The position numbers and the translations under genes were made by a program. Positions 17,971 to 26,713 of a stretch of 64,000 nt of DNA are shown piece after piece. This DNA comes from Streptococcus sp. VT 162. Its GTDB lineage: Bacteria > Bacillota > Bacilli > Lactobacillales > Streptococcaceae. The notes below the pieces were generated by a model. That model saw only the letters and a program-made list of their open reading frames with translations, was not told the DNA's origin and did no database searches. The stretch lies in the NCBI GenBank assembly GCA_000688775.2, contig CP007628.2:124001-188000 (forward strand). The letters run 5' to 3'. Position 1 is the stretch's first letter, and each line of letters opens with the position of its first letter.

Positions 17971-19431
17971 ATGTCAAAAGATATCCGCGTACGCTACGCA
18001 CCAAGTCCAACAGGACTACTACACATCGGAAATGCCCGTACAGCATTGTTTAACTACCTTTACGCACGCCATCATGGTGGAACTTTTATCATTCGTATCG
18101 AAGATACTGACCGTAAACGCCATGTTGAGGATGGAGAACGCTCACAGCTTGAAAATCTTCGCTGGTTGGGGATTGACTGGGATGAAAGTCCAGAAACTCA
18201 TGAAAATTACCGTCAATCAGAGCGTTTGGAACTCTATCAAAAATATATCGACCAATTGCTAGCTGAAGGAAAAGCCTACAAATCATACGTTACAGAAGAA
18301 GAGTTGGCGGCTGAGCGCGAACGCCAAGAAGCAGCTGGCGAAACACCACGTTACATCAATGAATACCTTGGTATGAGCGAAGAAGAAAAAGTAGCTTACA
18401 TCGCAGAACGTGAAGCAGCTGGTATCATCCCAACTGTTCGTTTGGCTGTCAATGAGTCTGGTATCTACAAATGGCATGATATGGTCAAAGGTGATATCGA
18501 GTTTGAAGGTGGCAACATCGGTGGCGACTGGGTTATCCAAAAGAAAGATGGTTACCCAACTTACAACTTTGCCGTTGTCATCGATGACCACGACATGCAA
18601 ATTTCCCATGTTATTCGCGGTGATGACCACATTGCCAACACCCCAAAACAGCTCATGGTCTATGAAGCGCTTGGTTGGGAAGCTCCAGAGTTCGGTCACA
18701 TGACTTTGATCATCAACTCTGAAACGGGTAAAAAATTGTCTAAACGCGATACCAATACCCTTCAATTTATCGAAGATTACCGTAAGAAAGGCTATCTTCC
18801 AGAAGCTGTATTTAACTTTATCGCTCTTCTTGGTTGGAATCCAGGTGGCGAAGATGAAATCTTCTCTCGTGAAGAACTCATTAAACTTTTCGATGAAAAC
18901 CGCCTCAGCAAGTCTCCAGCAGCCTTCGACCAGAAAAAACTTGACTGGATGAGCAACGACTACATCAAGAGAGCCGATCTAGCTACTATCTTTGAAATGG
19001 CTAAACCTTACTTAGAAGAAGCAGGGCGTTTGACTGATAAATCTGAAAAAATGGTAGAACTCTACAAACCACAAATGAAGTCAGTGGATGAAATCGTTCC
19101 ATTGACAGATCTTTTCTTCTCAGATTTCCCAGAGCTGACAGACGCTGAGCGCGAGGTCATGGCAGGAGAAACCGTTCCGGTTGTTCTGGAAGCCTTCAAA
19201 GCGAAACTAGAAGCAATGACAGATGAAGAATTTGTGACAGAAAACATCTTCCCACAAATCAAAGCAGTTCAAAAAGAAACAGGTATCAAAGGGAAAAACC
19301 TCTTCATGCCGATTCGTATTGCCGTTTCAGGTGAAATGCATGGACCAGAATTACCAGACACCATTTTCTTACTCGGACGTGAAAAGTCAATCCAGCATAT
19401 TGAAAACATGCTCAAAGAGATTTCTAAATAA
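17971..19431 (+). CDS. gltX: Glutamate-tRNA ligase
   Basis: 486 residues. It charges tRNA-Glu (and in many Gram-positives also tRNA-Gln, later amidated). The class I signature is [15 protein letters not shown] near residue 15 and the KLSKRDTNT loop near residue 255. Catalytic domain first, anticodon-binding helical domain from about 330. AGGAG precedes the ATG. The deaminase gene follows 12 bases after the stop. Confidence 0.96.
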   Translation: MSKDIRVRYAPSPTGLLHIGNARTALFNYLYARHHGGTFIIRIEDTDRKRHVEDGERSQLENLRWLGIDWDESPETHENYRQSERLELYQKYIDQLLAEGKAYKSYVTEEELAAERERQEAAGETPRYINEYLGMSEEEKVAYIAEREAAGIIPTVRLAVNESGIYKWHDMVKGDIEFEGGNIGGDWVIQKKDGYPTYNFAVVIDDHDMQISHVIRGDDHIANTPKQLMVYEALGWEAPEFGHMTLIINSETGKKLSKRDTNTLQFIEDYRKKGYLPEAVFNFIALLGWNPGGEDEIFSREELIKLFDENRLSKSPAAFDQKKLDWMSNDYIKRADLATIFEMAKPYLEEAGRLTDKSEKMVELYKPQMKSVDEIVPLTDLFFSDFPELTDAEREVMAGETVPVVLEAFKAKLEAMTDEEFVTENIFPQIKAVQKETGIKGKNLFMPIRIAVSGEMHGPELPDTIFLLGREKSIQHIENMLKEISK

Positions 19432-19443
19432 AAAGGACTGCAG

Positions 19444-19878
19444 ATGGATATCTGGGAAAAGATGTATGAAGAAGCGCGAACTTTATACAATCCCCATGAG
19501 GTTTCTGACTTTGTTTATGCTAACCATGTTGTTGCCGCGGTAGAAGCAGAAGATGGTCAGATCTTCACAGGATTTTGTATGGAGGGCACTTGTGGCGTTT
19601 TTCATCTCTGTGCAGAACGGGCAGCTCTCTTCAATATGTATCAATTTTCAGGACAGACCAAAGTTAAGAAAATCCTCGCCTTTCGAGATAAACCTCCCTA
19701 CGGAGAAGGATCAGGTATGCCCTGTGGCGCTTGCAGAGAATTTCTCTTAGAATTGAATGCTGAGAATAAAGAAGCAGAGTTCATGATGGACTACGAAACA
19801 AGAAAAACAATTAAGGTTGCCGAATTGATCCCTTACTGGTGGGGAGAGGAACGTGCGACTAATTGGCAAGATAAATAG
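19444..19878 (+). CDS. Cytidine deaminase-family protein
   Basis: 144 residues with the zinc-binding deaminase signatures CAERAAL near residue 57 and PCGACREFLLEL near residue 91. Length and motif order resemble small cytidine/blasticidin-type deaminases. The exact substrate is uncertain, and a separate canonical cdd may exist elsewhere. It probably reads through from gltX. A hairpin follows. Confidence 0.8.
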   Translation: MDIWEKMYEEARTLYNPHEVSDFVYANHVVAAVEAEDGQIFTGFCMEGTCGVFHLCAERAALFNMYQFSGQTKVKKILAFRDKPPYGEGSGMPCGACREFLLELNAENKEAEFMMDYETRKTIKVAELIPYWWGEERATNWQDK

Positions 19879-19881
19879 AAG

Positions 19882-19906
19882 GAGTCAGTTTAACTGGCTC
19901 TTTCCC
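19882..19906 (+). terminator. Terminator of gltX-deaminase transcript
   Basis: GAGTCAGT and ACTGGCTC form an 8-bp stem (one G-U) with a TTA loop, followed by TTTCCC. Its 3' side abuts the comX remnant. Confidence 0.65.
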
Positions 19907-19929
19907 TAATCTTTTCAGAATTTCGGTAA
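19900..19929 (+). pseudogene. comX: 3' remnant of a second comX copy
   Basis: Read in frame, these 30 bases encode LSLIFSEFR and a stop, exactly the C-terminus of the intact comX at 55430-55903. The following ~45 bases, including the promoter, also match. No upstream comX sequence is present. Mitis-group genomes often carry two comX copies, each ahead of an rRNA operon; here only the tail of one remains. Confidence 0.75.
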
Positions 19930-19945
19930 AGAGGAAAAAAAGTTC

Positions 19946-19973
19946 TTGACAAAGGTAAAAAAGTAGGTATAAT
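19946..19973 (+). promoter_or_regulatory. Strong rrn/tRNA-type promoter (copy 1)
   Basis: TTGACA (19946-19951) and TATAAT (19968-19973) with a 16-base spacer. The promoter and 46 bases upstream are repeated at 55874-55947 with three differences. It now drives the remaining tRNA genes; by its strength and context it belongs to an rRNA operon. Confidence 0.85.
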
Positions 19974-19985
19974 AGAAAGAGTTGT

Positions 19986-20032
19986 GTAAATCCGCTCCTT
20001 CGGGTTCGGGGGTTCGAATCCCTCCCCTTCCA
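19986..20032 (+). pseudogene. tRNA-Tyr, 3' part only
   Basis: The sequence begins at the GTA anticodon and continues with the 3' anticodon stem, the long variable arm (CTCCTTCGGGTTC), the T-arm (GGTTCGAATCC) and the 3' acceptor strand CCCTTCC. The whole 5' half (acceptor, D-arm, 5' anticodon stem) is missing and is replaced by promoter-proximal sequence. It cannot fold as a tRNA. Confidence 0.88.
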
Positions 20033-20043
20033 TTACTTTAGTT

Positions 20044-20114
20044 ACGGGCATAGTTTAAAGGTAGAACTAAGGTCTCCAAAACCTTCAGTGTGGGTTCAAT
20101 TCCTACTGCCCGTG
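20044..20114 (+). tRNA. tRNA-Trp (anticodon CCA)
   Basis: 71 nt. The 7-bp acceptor ACGGGCA / TGCCCGT is perfect, the anticodon loop holds CCA, and the T-loop reads GGTTCAATTCC. No CCA end is encoded. Confidence 0.95.
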
Positions 20115-20127
20115 TTAATATGATTAT

Positions 20128-20201
20128 GGCGGGTGTGGTGAAGTGGTTAACACACCAGATTGTGGCTCTGGCATGCGTGGGTTCGATCCCCATCACTCGC
20201 C
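20128..20201 (+). tRNA. tRNA-His (anticodon GTG)
   Basis: 74 nt including the extra G at position -1 paired with C73, a tRNA-His hallmark. The acceptor GCGGGTG / CACTCGC has one G-U pair, and the anticodon loop contains GTG. Confidence 0.95.
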
Positions 20202-20214
20202 TATTTTATATTAT

Positions 20215-20292
20215 TGGGGTATAGCCAAGCGGTAAGGCAAGGGACTTTGACTCCGACTCCCTCATGCGTTGGTTCGAATCCAGCTACCCCAG
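20215..20292 (+). tRNA. tRNA-Gln (anticodon TTG) with a 6-nt duplication in the anticodon arm
   Basis: The acceptor TGGGGTA / TACCCCA, D-arm and T-arm are normal. The gene is 78 nt, not 72: GACTCC occurs twice in tandem (around 20248-20259) just after the anticodon. With the normal stem AGGGA / TCCCT the anticodon loop would grow from 7 to 13 nt, which should block decoding. It may be a non-functional allele or a sequence error; see findings. Confidence 0.8.
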
Positions 20293-20301
20293 TTACTATT
20301 T

Positions 20302-20385
20302 GCCGGCGTGGCGGAATTGGCAGACGCGCTGGACTCAAAATCCAGTGTCCGCAAGGACGTGCCGGTTCGACCCCGGCCGCCGGTA
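20302..20385 (+). tRNA. tRNA-Leu (anticodon CAA)
   Basis: 84 nt with a class II long variable arm (TGTCCGCAAGGACGT). Acceptor GCCGGCG / CGCCGGT has a terminal G-U pair; the anticodon loop is CTCAAAA. It is the last gene of the tRNA transcript. Confidence 0.95.
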
Positions 20386-20396
20386 TAGTATTAAAG

Positions 20397-20421
20397 ACAA
20401 GGTTTTCGGACCTTGTTTTTT
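20397..20421 (+). terminator. Terminator of the tRNA transcript
   Basis: ACAAGGT and ACCTTGT form a 7-bp stem with a TTTCGG loop, followed by five T. Confidence 0.9.
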
Positions 20422-20568
20422 GATTTAGTGAAGATTTTGATATTTTTCTTTAAGTACTGATAACTGATGAATGATCTTTTTCTTCTTATTCTAATCATTT
20501 TTAGTGTATTTTTGGTATAATATTACTTATTCACAATTTATTTTGATTATGAAAGAGTTTGGTGGTTA

Positions 20569-21846
20569 ATGTCTCGGTCTGTTGAATTACTAAAGAAACG
20601 TTACTTAAAAAATATAAAAGAGAATCCAGATTTATTTATTGGGATTGAGTTAGAATTTCCTATTGTAAATTTAGAGGGTAAAGCTACAGATGGTGAAGTT
20701 GTTAAGGATCTCTTTCGGTATTTACCATCAGTACTGGGTTTTACTATCGAAAAAGTGGATGATTTTGGGAATCCAATTCAGTTGCTTGATCCAGTCAGTC
20801 AAGATACAATCTTATTCGAGGTTGCTTATACTACAATTGAGTTTGCATTCGGAAAGGCCGAATCTATCCAAGAGGTAGAAGAACGCTTTAACTTCTATAT
20901 GGCTACGATTCAGAATAAGTTGGGCGAAGCTAATCATGCTATTGTTGGTTGTGGTATTCATCCCAACTGGGATAAAAATGAGAATTGTCCAGTGGCTTAT
21001 CCCCGCTATCAGATGTTGATGGATTATTTGAATTTGAGTAGCAATGTTACTAAATCAGATTTACATCAATTCCCTGAGTATGGAGCCTTTATCTGTGGGA
21101 GTCAGGTTCAACTAGACGTTTCAAGGTCCAACTACCTGCGTGTTATCAATGCTTTTACGCAAATTGAAGCAGCAAAAGCCTATTTGTTTGCAAACTCTGA
21201 GTTTTCAGGGGCAGATTGGGATACTAAGATTTCCAGGGATATTTTTTGGGAAGAATCCATGCATGGTATCTATCCAGAGAATGTAGGTGTCAATGCTAGA
21301 CTCTTTAAAGACGAGGATGATTTTTTTGACTATCTAAATCATTCTGCGATTTTTACTGCGGAGCGTGATGGGCAGACCTATTATTTTTATCCGATTCAGG
21401 CTAGAGATTATTTGCCTACACGTGAAATTCAGGCATTTACCCTTAATGGGGATGAGGTGTTAATTCACCCTCAGGAGGAAGATTTCCAAACTCATCGTAG
21501 TTACCAGTACCAAGACTTAACGACTCGAGGAACAGTTGAGTTTCGTAGTGTGTGTACTCAGCCGCTTGATAGGACCTTTGCTTCTGCTGCTTTTCACTTG
21601 GGCTTGTTGGTTCATTTAGACAAGCTTGAAGCTTACTTGCGAACTGCTCCATTTTTTACCACAGCTGGTCGTGATTATAAGCTTTTAAGACGACAATTTT
21701 CTAAAAAACAACTCACAGATGAAGAAGAAGCTGCGGTTCTCGAGTTTTCTGAAGATTTACTCACCCTAGCTGAGGAAGGACTGGAGAAAAGAGATAATCA
21801 AGAAATGACCTATTTACAGCCTTTGAAAGAACAATTGGGATTATAA
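20569..21846 (+). CDS. Glutamate-cysteine ligase-like protein (GCS2 type)
   Basis: 425 residues. FIGIELEFPIVN near residue 22, the FEVAYTTIEFAFG segment near residue 83 and RGTVEFRSVCTQP near residue 317 are features of the carboxylate-amine ligase GCS2/GshA group. No glutathione synthetase is adjacent, and mitis-group streptococci are thought to import glutathione, so the real product is uncertain. A TATAAT at 20516-20521 may be its -10. The ribosome site is weak. Confidence 0.7.
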   Translation: MSRSVELLKKRYLKNIKENPDLFIGIELEFPIVNLEGKATDGEVVKDLFRYLPSVLGFTIEKVDDFGNPIQLLDPVSQDTILFEVAYTTIEFAFGKAESIQEVEERFNFYMATIQNKLGEANHAIVGCGIHPNWDKNENCPVAYPRYQMLMDYLNLSSNVTKSDLHQFPEYGAFICGSQVQLDVSRSNYLRVINAFTQIEAAKAYLFANSEFSGADWDTKISRDIFWEESMHGIYPENVGVNARLFKDEDDFFDYLNHSAIFTAERDGQTYYFYPIQARDYLPTREIQAFTLNGDEVLIHPQEEDFQTHRSYQYQDLTTRGTVEFRSVCTQPLDRTFASAAFHLGLLVHLDKLEAYLRTAPFFTTAGRDYKLLRRQFSKKQLTDEEEAAVLEFSEDLLTLAEEGLEKRDNQEMTYLQPLKEQLGL

Positions 21847-21921
21847 TTTCTCTTATAAAGGGAGAATTTTCTGAAAAATCGTGATATAATGGAAGAGACT
21901 ATAGATAAAGGATAGAGATTC

Positions 21922-23406
21922 ATGACATTAGTTTATCAATCAACGCGTGATGCCAATAATACAGTAACTGCCAGCCAAGCTATTTTGCAAGGATTGGCGA
22001 CGGATGGTGGTTTGTTTACACCGCTTTCTTATCCAAAGGTTGATTTGGACTTTGACACATTAAAGGATGCTTCTTACCAAGAAGTGGCTAAATTAGTTTT
22101 ATCAGCATTTTTAGATGACTTTACGGCTGAGGAGTTGGACTACTGTATCAACAATGCCTACGATAGCAAGTTTGATACTCCAGCTATTGCGCCATTGGTG
22201 AAACTGGATGGGCAATACAACTTGGAATTGTTCCATGGTTCAACGATTGCCTTTAAAGATATGGCCTTGTCTATCTTGCCGTACTTTATGACGACAGCCG
22301 CTAAAAAGCATGGTTTGGAGAACAAGATTGTCATTTTGACAGCGACATCTGGTGATACTGGGAAAGCTGCTATGGCAGGGTTTGCCGATGTGCCTGGAAC
22401 TGAGATTATCGTCTTTTATCCAAAGGATGGTGTCAGCAAGGTGCAAGAGTTGCAAATGACTACTCAGACTGGCGACAATACTCATGTTATCGCTATTGAT
22501 GGAAACTTTGATGATGCGCAAACCAACGTCAAACATATGTTTAACGATGTAGCTCTTCGTGAAAAGTTGGCTGCCAATAAACTTCAATTTTCATCAGCTA
22601 ACTCTATGAATATTGGTCGTTTGGTACCACAGATTGTTTATTATGTCTATGCCTACGCTCAGTTGATTAAGACTGGTGAGATTGTGGCTGGTGAAAAGGT
22701 CAATTTTACAGTACCAACAGGAAACTTTGGAAATATCTTGGCTGCCTTTTATGCTAAACAAATCGGTCTGCCAGTTGGCAAATTAATCTGTGCTTCAAAT
22801 GACAATAATGTTTTAACTGACTTCTTTAAAACACGTGTTTACGACAAGAAACGTGAGTTCAAGGTAACGACTAGTCCATCTATGGATATCTTGGTATCTT
22901 CAAACTTGGAGCGTTTGATTTTCCATCTTTTGGGGAATGATGCGGTTAAGACAGCTGAACTCATGAATGCCTTGAGTACACAAGGACAATATGAATTGAC
23001 AGACTTTGATGCAGCGATTCTGGAACTCTTTGCAGCTGAATATGCGACTGAGGAAGAAACTGCGGCAGAAATTAAACGTGTTTATGATACAGATGCCTAT
23101 ATCGAGGATCCACATACGGCGGTTGCCTCAGCTGTTTATAGAAAATACCAAGTGGCTACTGGCGATGCGACTAAGACAGTGATTGCTTCAACAGCTAGTC
23201 CTTACAAGTTCCCAGTGGTTGCCGTAGAAGCGGTAACAGGAAAAGCAGGCTTGACTGACTTTGAAGCCTTGGCTCAATTACATGACATTTCAGGAGTGGC
23301 AGTGCCACCAGCGGTTGATGGCCTTGAAACAGCTCCAGTTCGTCATAAAACAACAGTGGCAGCTGCTGACATGCAAGCAGCGGTTGAGGCTTATCTAGGA
23401 CTTTAA
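21922..23406 (+). CDS. thrC: Threonine synthase
   Basis: 494 residues. It converts O-phosphohomoserine to threonine with PLP. The PLP lysine is in HGSTIAFKDMALS near residue 111, with phosphate-binding GDTGKAAMAG near 148 and PTGNFGNILAAFYA near 268. Length fits the long (class II-like) form. TATAAT at 21885-21890 lies 32 bases ahead of the start. A strong terminator follows. Confidence 0.95.
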   Translation: MTLVYQSTRDANNTVTASQAILQGLATDGGLFTPLSYPKVDLDFDTLKDASYQEVAKLVLSAFLDDFTAEELDYCINNAYDSKFDTPAIAPLVKLDGQYNLELFHGSTIAFKDMALSILPYFMTTAAKKHGLENKIVILTATSGDTGKAAMAGFADVPGTEIIVFYPKDGVSKVQELQMTTQTGDNTHVIAIDGNFDDAQTNVKHMFNDVALREKLAANKLQFSSANSMNIGRLVPQIVYYVYAYAQLIKTGEIVAGEKVNFTVPTGNFGNILAAFYAKQIGLPVGKLICASNDNNVLTDFFKTRVYDKKREFKVTTSPSMDILVSSNLERLIFHLLGNDAVKTAELMNALSTQGQYELTDFDAAILELFAAEYATEEETAAEIKRVYDTDAYIEDPHTAVASAVYRKYQVATGDATKTVIASTASPYKFPVVAVEAVTGKAGLTDFEALAQLHDISGVAVPPAVDGLETAPVRHKTTVAAADMQAAVEAYLGL

Positions 23407-23418
23407 GACAGAGGGAGT

Positions 23419-23452
23419 AAACTCGGTTGGGAAACCAACTGAGTTTCTTTTC
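23419..23452 (+). terminator. Terminator of thrC
   Basis: A 12-bp stem with a GAAA tetraloop and two near-central mismatches, followed by TTTCTTTT. Confidence 0.85.
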
Positions 23453-23466
23453 ATCAGGAGGAGAGA

Positions 23467-24747
23467 TTGTTTAAGAAAAATAAAGACATTCTTAATATTG
23501 CATTGCCAGCTATGGGTGAAAACTTTTTGCAGATGCTCATGGGAATGGTGGACAGTTACTTGGTCGCTCACTTGGGCTTAATCGCCATTTCAGGTGTTTC
23601 AGTGGCTGGCAATATTATCACGATTTACCAGGCGATTTTTATCGCTCTGGGAGCTGCTATCTCCAGTGTTATTTCAAAAAGTTTGGGGCAGAAAGATCAG
23701 TCCAAGTTGGCTTATCACGTGACAGAGGCTCTCAAGATAACCCTATTGCTGAGTGCACTTTTAGGCGCTTTATCCATCTTTGCTGGGCAAGAGATGATAG
23801 GACTTTTGGGAACTGAGCAGGAGGTGGCTGAGAGTGGTGGACTTTACCTATCTTTGGTGGGTGGATCGATTGTTCTCTTGGGCTTGATGACGAGTCTAGG
23901 TGCCTTAATTCGTGCAACGCATAATCCACGTCTGCCTCTCTATGTTAGTCTTTTATCCAATGCCTTGAATATTCTTTTTTCAAGTCTAGCTATTTTTGTC
24001 CTTGATATGGGCATAGCGGGTGTTGCTTGGGGGACTATCTTGTCTCGCTTAGTCGGTCTTGTGATTTTGTGGTCGCAATTAAAGCTGCCTTTTGAGAAAC
24101 CGACTTTTGGACTCGATAAAGACTTACTGACCTTGGCATTGCCAGCAGCAGGAGAACGTCTCATGATGCGGGCTGGAGATGTAGTGATTATTGCCTTGGT
24201 TGTTTCTTTTGGGACGGAGGCAGTAGCGGGGAATGCAGTTGGAGAAGTCTTGACCCAGTTTAACTACATGCCTGTCTTTGGTGTCGCTACGGCAACGGTC
24301 ATGCAGGTGGCTCGAGCAGTTGGAGAGGATAACTGGGAAAGAGTAGACGAGGTAAGCAAGCAAACCTTTTGGCTTTCTCTGCTTCTCATGTTGCCCTTAA
24401 CTCTCAGTATCTATGCCTTGGGGACACCATTGACTCATCTCTATACGACGGACCCTATAGCAGTTGAAGCGAGCGTTTTGGTGGCACTGTTCTCTCTACT
24501 AGGAACTCCCATGGCGACAGGGACAGTTATATATACGGCAGTGTGGCAGGGATTGGGAAATGCTCGCCTCCCCTTTTATGCGACAAGTATTGGGATGTGG
24601 TGTATCCGTATAGGGACAGCCTATCTTATGGGTATTGTTCTTGGTTGGGGCTTGCCTGGTATTTGGGCAGGGACTCTCTTGGATAATGGTTTCCGTTGGT
24701 TATTTCTACGTTACCGTTACCAGCGTTATATGAGCTTGAAAGGATAG
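23467..24747 (+). CDS. pdrM: MATE-family multidrug efflux transporter
   Basis: 426 residues with about twelve membrane helices in two MATE repeats (residues 1-215 and 225-426). Family features are ALPAMGENFLQMLMGMVDSY near the N-terminus and the matching second-repeat LALPAAGERLMMRAGDVVII near 220. It starts with TTG at 23467 behind AGGAGGAG. The thrC neighbourhood matches what I recall for the pneumococcal sodium-coupled pump PdrM; the name is by synteny and resemblance. The HAD gene follows after 3 bases. Confidence 0.8.
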   Translation: MFKKNKDILNIALPAMGENFLQMLMGMVDSYLVAHLGLIAISGVSVAGNIITIYQAIFIALGAAISSVISKSLGQKDQSKLAYHVTEALKITLLLSALLGALSIFAGQEMIGLLGTEQEVAESGGLYLSLVGGSIVLLGLMTSLGALIRATHNPRLPLYVSLLSNALNILFSSLAIFVLDMGIAGVAWGTILSRLVGLVILWSQLKLPFEKPTFGLDKDLLTLALPAAGERLMMRAGDVVIIALVVSFGTEAVAGNAVGEVLTQFNYMPVFGVATATVMQVARAVGEDNWERVDEVSKQTFWLSLLLMLPLTLSIYALGTPLTHLYTTDPIAVEASVLVALFSLLGTPMATGTVIYTAVWQGLGNARLPFYATSIGMWCIRIGTAYLMGIVLGWGLPGIWAGTLLDNGFRWLFLRYRYQRYMSLKG

Positions 24748-24750
24748 GAG

Positions 24751-25407
24751 ATGCAAAAAATAGCCTTTATTTGGGATTTAGACGGGACTTTATTGGACTC
24801 TTACGAAGCGATTTTGTCAGGGATTGAGGAGACCTTTGCTCAATTTTCTATTCCTTATGATAAGGAAAAAGTGAGAGAGTTTATCCTCAGGTACTCTGTG
24901 CAGGATTTGCTGGAGCAGGTAGCAGAAGAGAGAAATCTGGATGCGGAAGTACTCAATCAGGTGCGTGCCCAGAGTCTGGCTGAGAAGAATACTCAGGTAG
25001 TTTTGATGCCAGGTGTGCGTGAAGTGCTAGCTTGGGCAGACCAAGCAGGGATTCAGCAGTTTGTCTATACTCATAAGGGGGACAATGCTTTTGCCATTCT
25101 TAGAGACTTGGGGTTGGAATCCTATTTCAAAGAGATTTTAACCAGTCAGAGTGGCTTTGCGCGCAAGCCCAGTCCAGAAGCGGCGACCTATCTGCTAGAC
25201 AAGTATGAGTTGGATTCTGAGAACACCTACTATATAGGAGACCGAACTTTGGATGTGGAATTTGCCCAGAATAGTGGCCTTCAAAGCATCAACTTTTTAG
25301 AGTCTTCTTATGAAGGGAATCAGAGGATTCAAGCACTGGCAGATGTTCCTCATATTTTTGAGGATTGGGGACGAGAAGATTGTGTCAGTTTTATGACAGA
25401 AGGCTAA
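24751..25407 (+). CDS. HAD-superfamily hydrolase (phosphatase)
   Basis: 218 residues with the four HAD motifs: DLDGTLLDS (residue ~9), the motif II threonine in VYTHKGD (~107), the lysine in ARKPSPEA (~139), and GDRTLDVEFAQNSG (~167). The helical cap after motif I is of the phosphoglycolate phosphatase-like type. Substrate unknown. Tightly spaced behind the MATE gene, so co-transcribed. Confidence 0.85.
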   Translation: MQKIAFIWDLDGTLLDSYEAILSGIEETFAQFSIPYDKEKVREFILRYSVQDLLEQVAEERNLDAEVLNQVRAQSLAEKNTQVVLMPGVREVLAWADQAGIQQFVYTHKGDNAFAILRDLGLESYFKEILTSQSGFARKPSPEAATYLLDKYELDSENTYYIGDRTLDVEFAQNSGLQSINFLESSYEGNQRIQALADVPHIFEDWGREDCVSFMTEG

Positions 25408-25462
25408 CAAACTATTTCAACTGATCTAGTTTGTTACAAGGAATAGACAGTTCTGTTAAATA

Positions 25463-25483
25463 GGCCCGAGAGGGCTTTTTTTC
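25463..25483 (+). terminator. Terminator of the pdrM-HAD transcript
   Basis: GGCCC and GGGC arms around GAGA, followed by seven T. Confidence 0.8.
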
Positions 25484-25536
25484 TGTTTTTTTTGTGTTAT
25501 GATAGACAGGTACTCATTTGAAAGGAATATGAACGA

Positions 25537-26709
25537 ATGAAGAAAAGAATTATTTTAGCCTCAACAGTAGCCCTGTCTCTTGCTCCCGCATTAGGAGCTA
25601 AAGCTCAAGAAATCTCTTGGACAGCACGTAGCGTTGAGCAAATCCAAAATGATGTGACGAAAAACGAGAACAAAAACAGCTATACAGTTCAGTATGGTGA
25701 TACCCTGAGCACGATTGCAGAAGCTTTGGGAGTAGATGTAACCGTTCTTGCTAATTTGAACAAAATCACTAATATGGACTTGATTTTCCCAGATACTGTC
25801 CTCACTACAACTGTCAATGAGGAAGAAGAGGTGACGGAAGTTGAAATCCAAACTCCTCAAGCGGATTCTAGTGAAGAAGTGACGACTGCGACAGCTGATT
25901 TGACGACGAATCAAGTGACAGTTGATGAACAAACAGTTCAAGTAGAAGATCTTTCTCAACCAATTGAGGATGCTCCAACTGTAACAGAGACTGAAAAACC
26001 AACAGAAGTAGCGCCAAATTCAGAAGTTTCTGAGACAGCGACAGTTGCTGAAGAGACACCATCTACAGAAACACCTGTAGCAGCAGAAACAACTAGTCCA
26101 GTTGAAGAAGAAGCTCCTCAAGCAGCGACTCCAGCTACTGAAGAAACGGCAGCAACAACTCCAGCAGAAGCACCAGTAGCAGCTGCTCCAGCAACTGAAA
26201 CACCTGCTGATACAACAGGAACAAGTGCAACAGAAGAAGCAGCATCAACAGCAACTTCTGACACTGCAACTTCGACTTATCAAGCAGAGCAAAGCCAAAC
26301 TCCGTCAAGAACTTATTCAGCTCCAGCGGCTCCTGACTATGCAGGACTTGCTGTAGCTAAGTCTGAGAATGCTGGTCTTCAACCACAAACGGCGGCCTTT
26401 AAAGAAGAAGTAGCCAACTTGTTTGGAATTACATCTTTTAGTGGCTACCGTCCTGGTGACAGTGGGGACCATGGTAAAGGTTTGGCCATCGACTTTATGG
26501 TTCCAGTGAGTTCAGCACTCGGAGATCAAATTGCAGAATATGCAGTCAAAAATATGGCTAGCCGTGGTATCAACTATATCATTTGGAAACAACGTTTCTA
26601 CGCTCCATACGATAGTAAATATGGACCAGCCTATACGTGGAATCCAATGCCAGACCGTGGTAGCGTAACCGAAAATCACTATGACCACGTTCACGTTTCA
26701 ATGAACTAA
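25537..26709 (+). CDS. Secreted LysM protein with a C-terminal M15-like domain
   Basis: 390 residues. A signal peptide (cleavage likely after GAKA, residue 24) is followed by one LysM domain (about 48-93, YTVQYGDTLSTIAEALGV), a long Thr/Glu/Ala/Pro-rich linker (about 95-265) and a C-terminal domain (275-390). The last has SGDHGKGLAIDF and HYDHVHVS, the metal-ligand pattern of D-Ala-D-Ala peptidase/M15-like folds. It should bind peptidoglycan and may cut it. It resembles the pneumococcal protein I recall as Spr1875, reported in the WalRK regulon. Confidence 0.82.
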   Translation: MKKRIILASTVALSLAPALGAKAQEISWTARSVEQIQNDVTKNENKNSYTVQYGDTLSTIAEALGVDVTVLANLNKITNMDLIFPDTVLTTTVNEEEEVTEVEIQTPQADSSEEVTTATADLTTNQVTVDEQTVQVEDLSQPIEDAPTVTETEKPTEVAPNSEVSETATVAEETPSTETPVAAETTSPVEEEAPQAATPATEETAATTPAEAPVAAAPATETPADTTGTSATEEAASTATSDTATSTYQAEQSQTPSRTYSAPAAPDYAGLAVAKSENAGLQPQTAAFKEEVANLFGITSFSGYRPGDSGDHGKGLAIDFMVPVSSALGDQIAEYAVKNMASRGINYIIWKQRFYAPYDSKYGPAYTWNPMPDRGSVTENHYDHVHVSMN

Positions 26710-26713
26710 TAGA

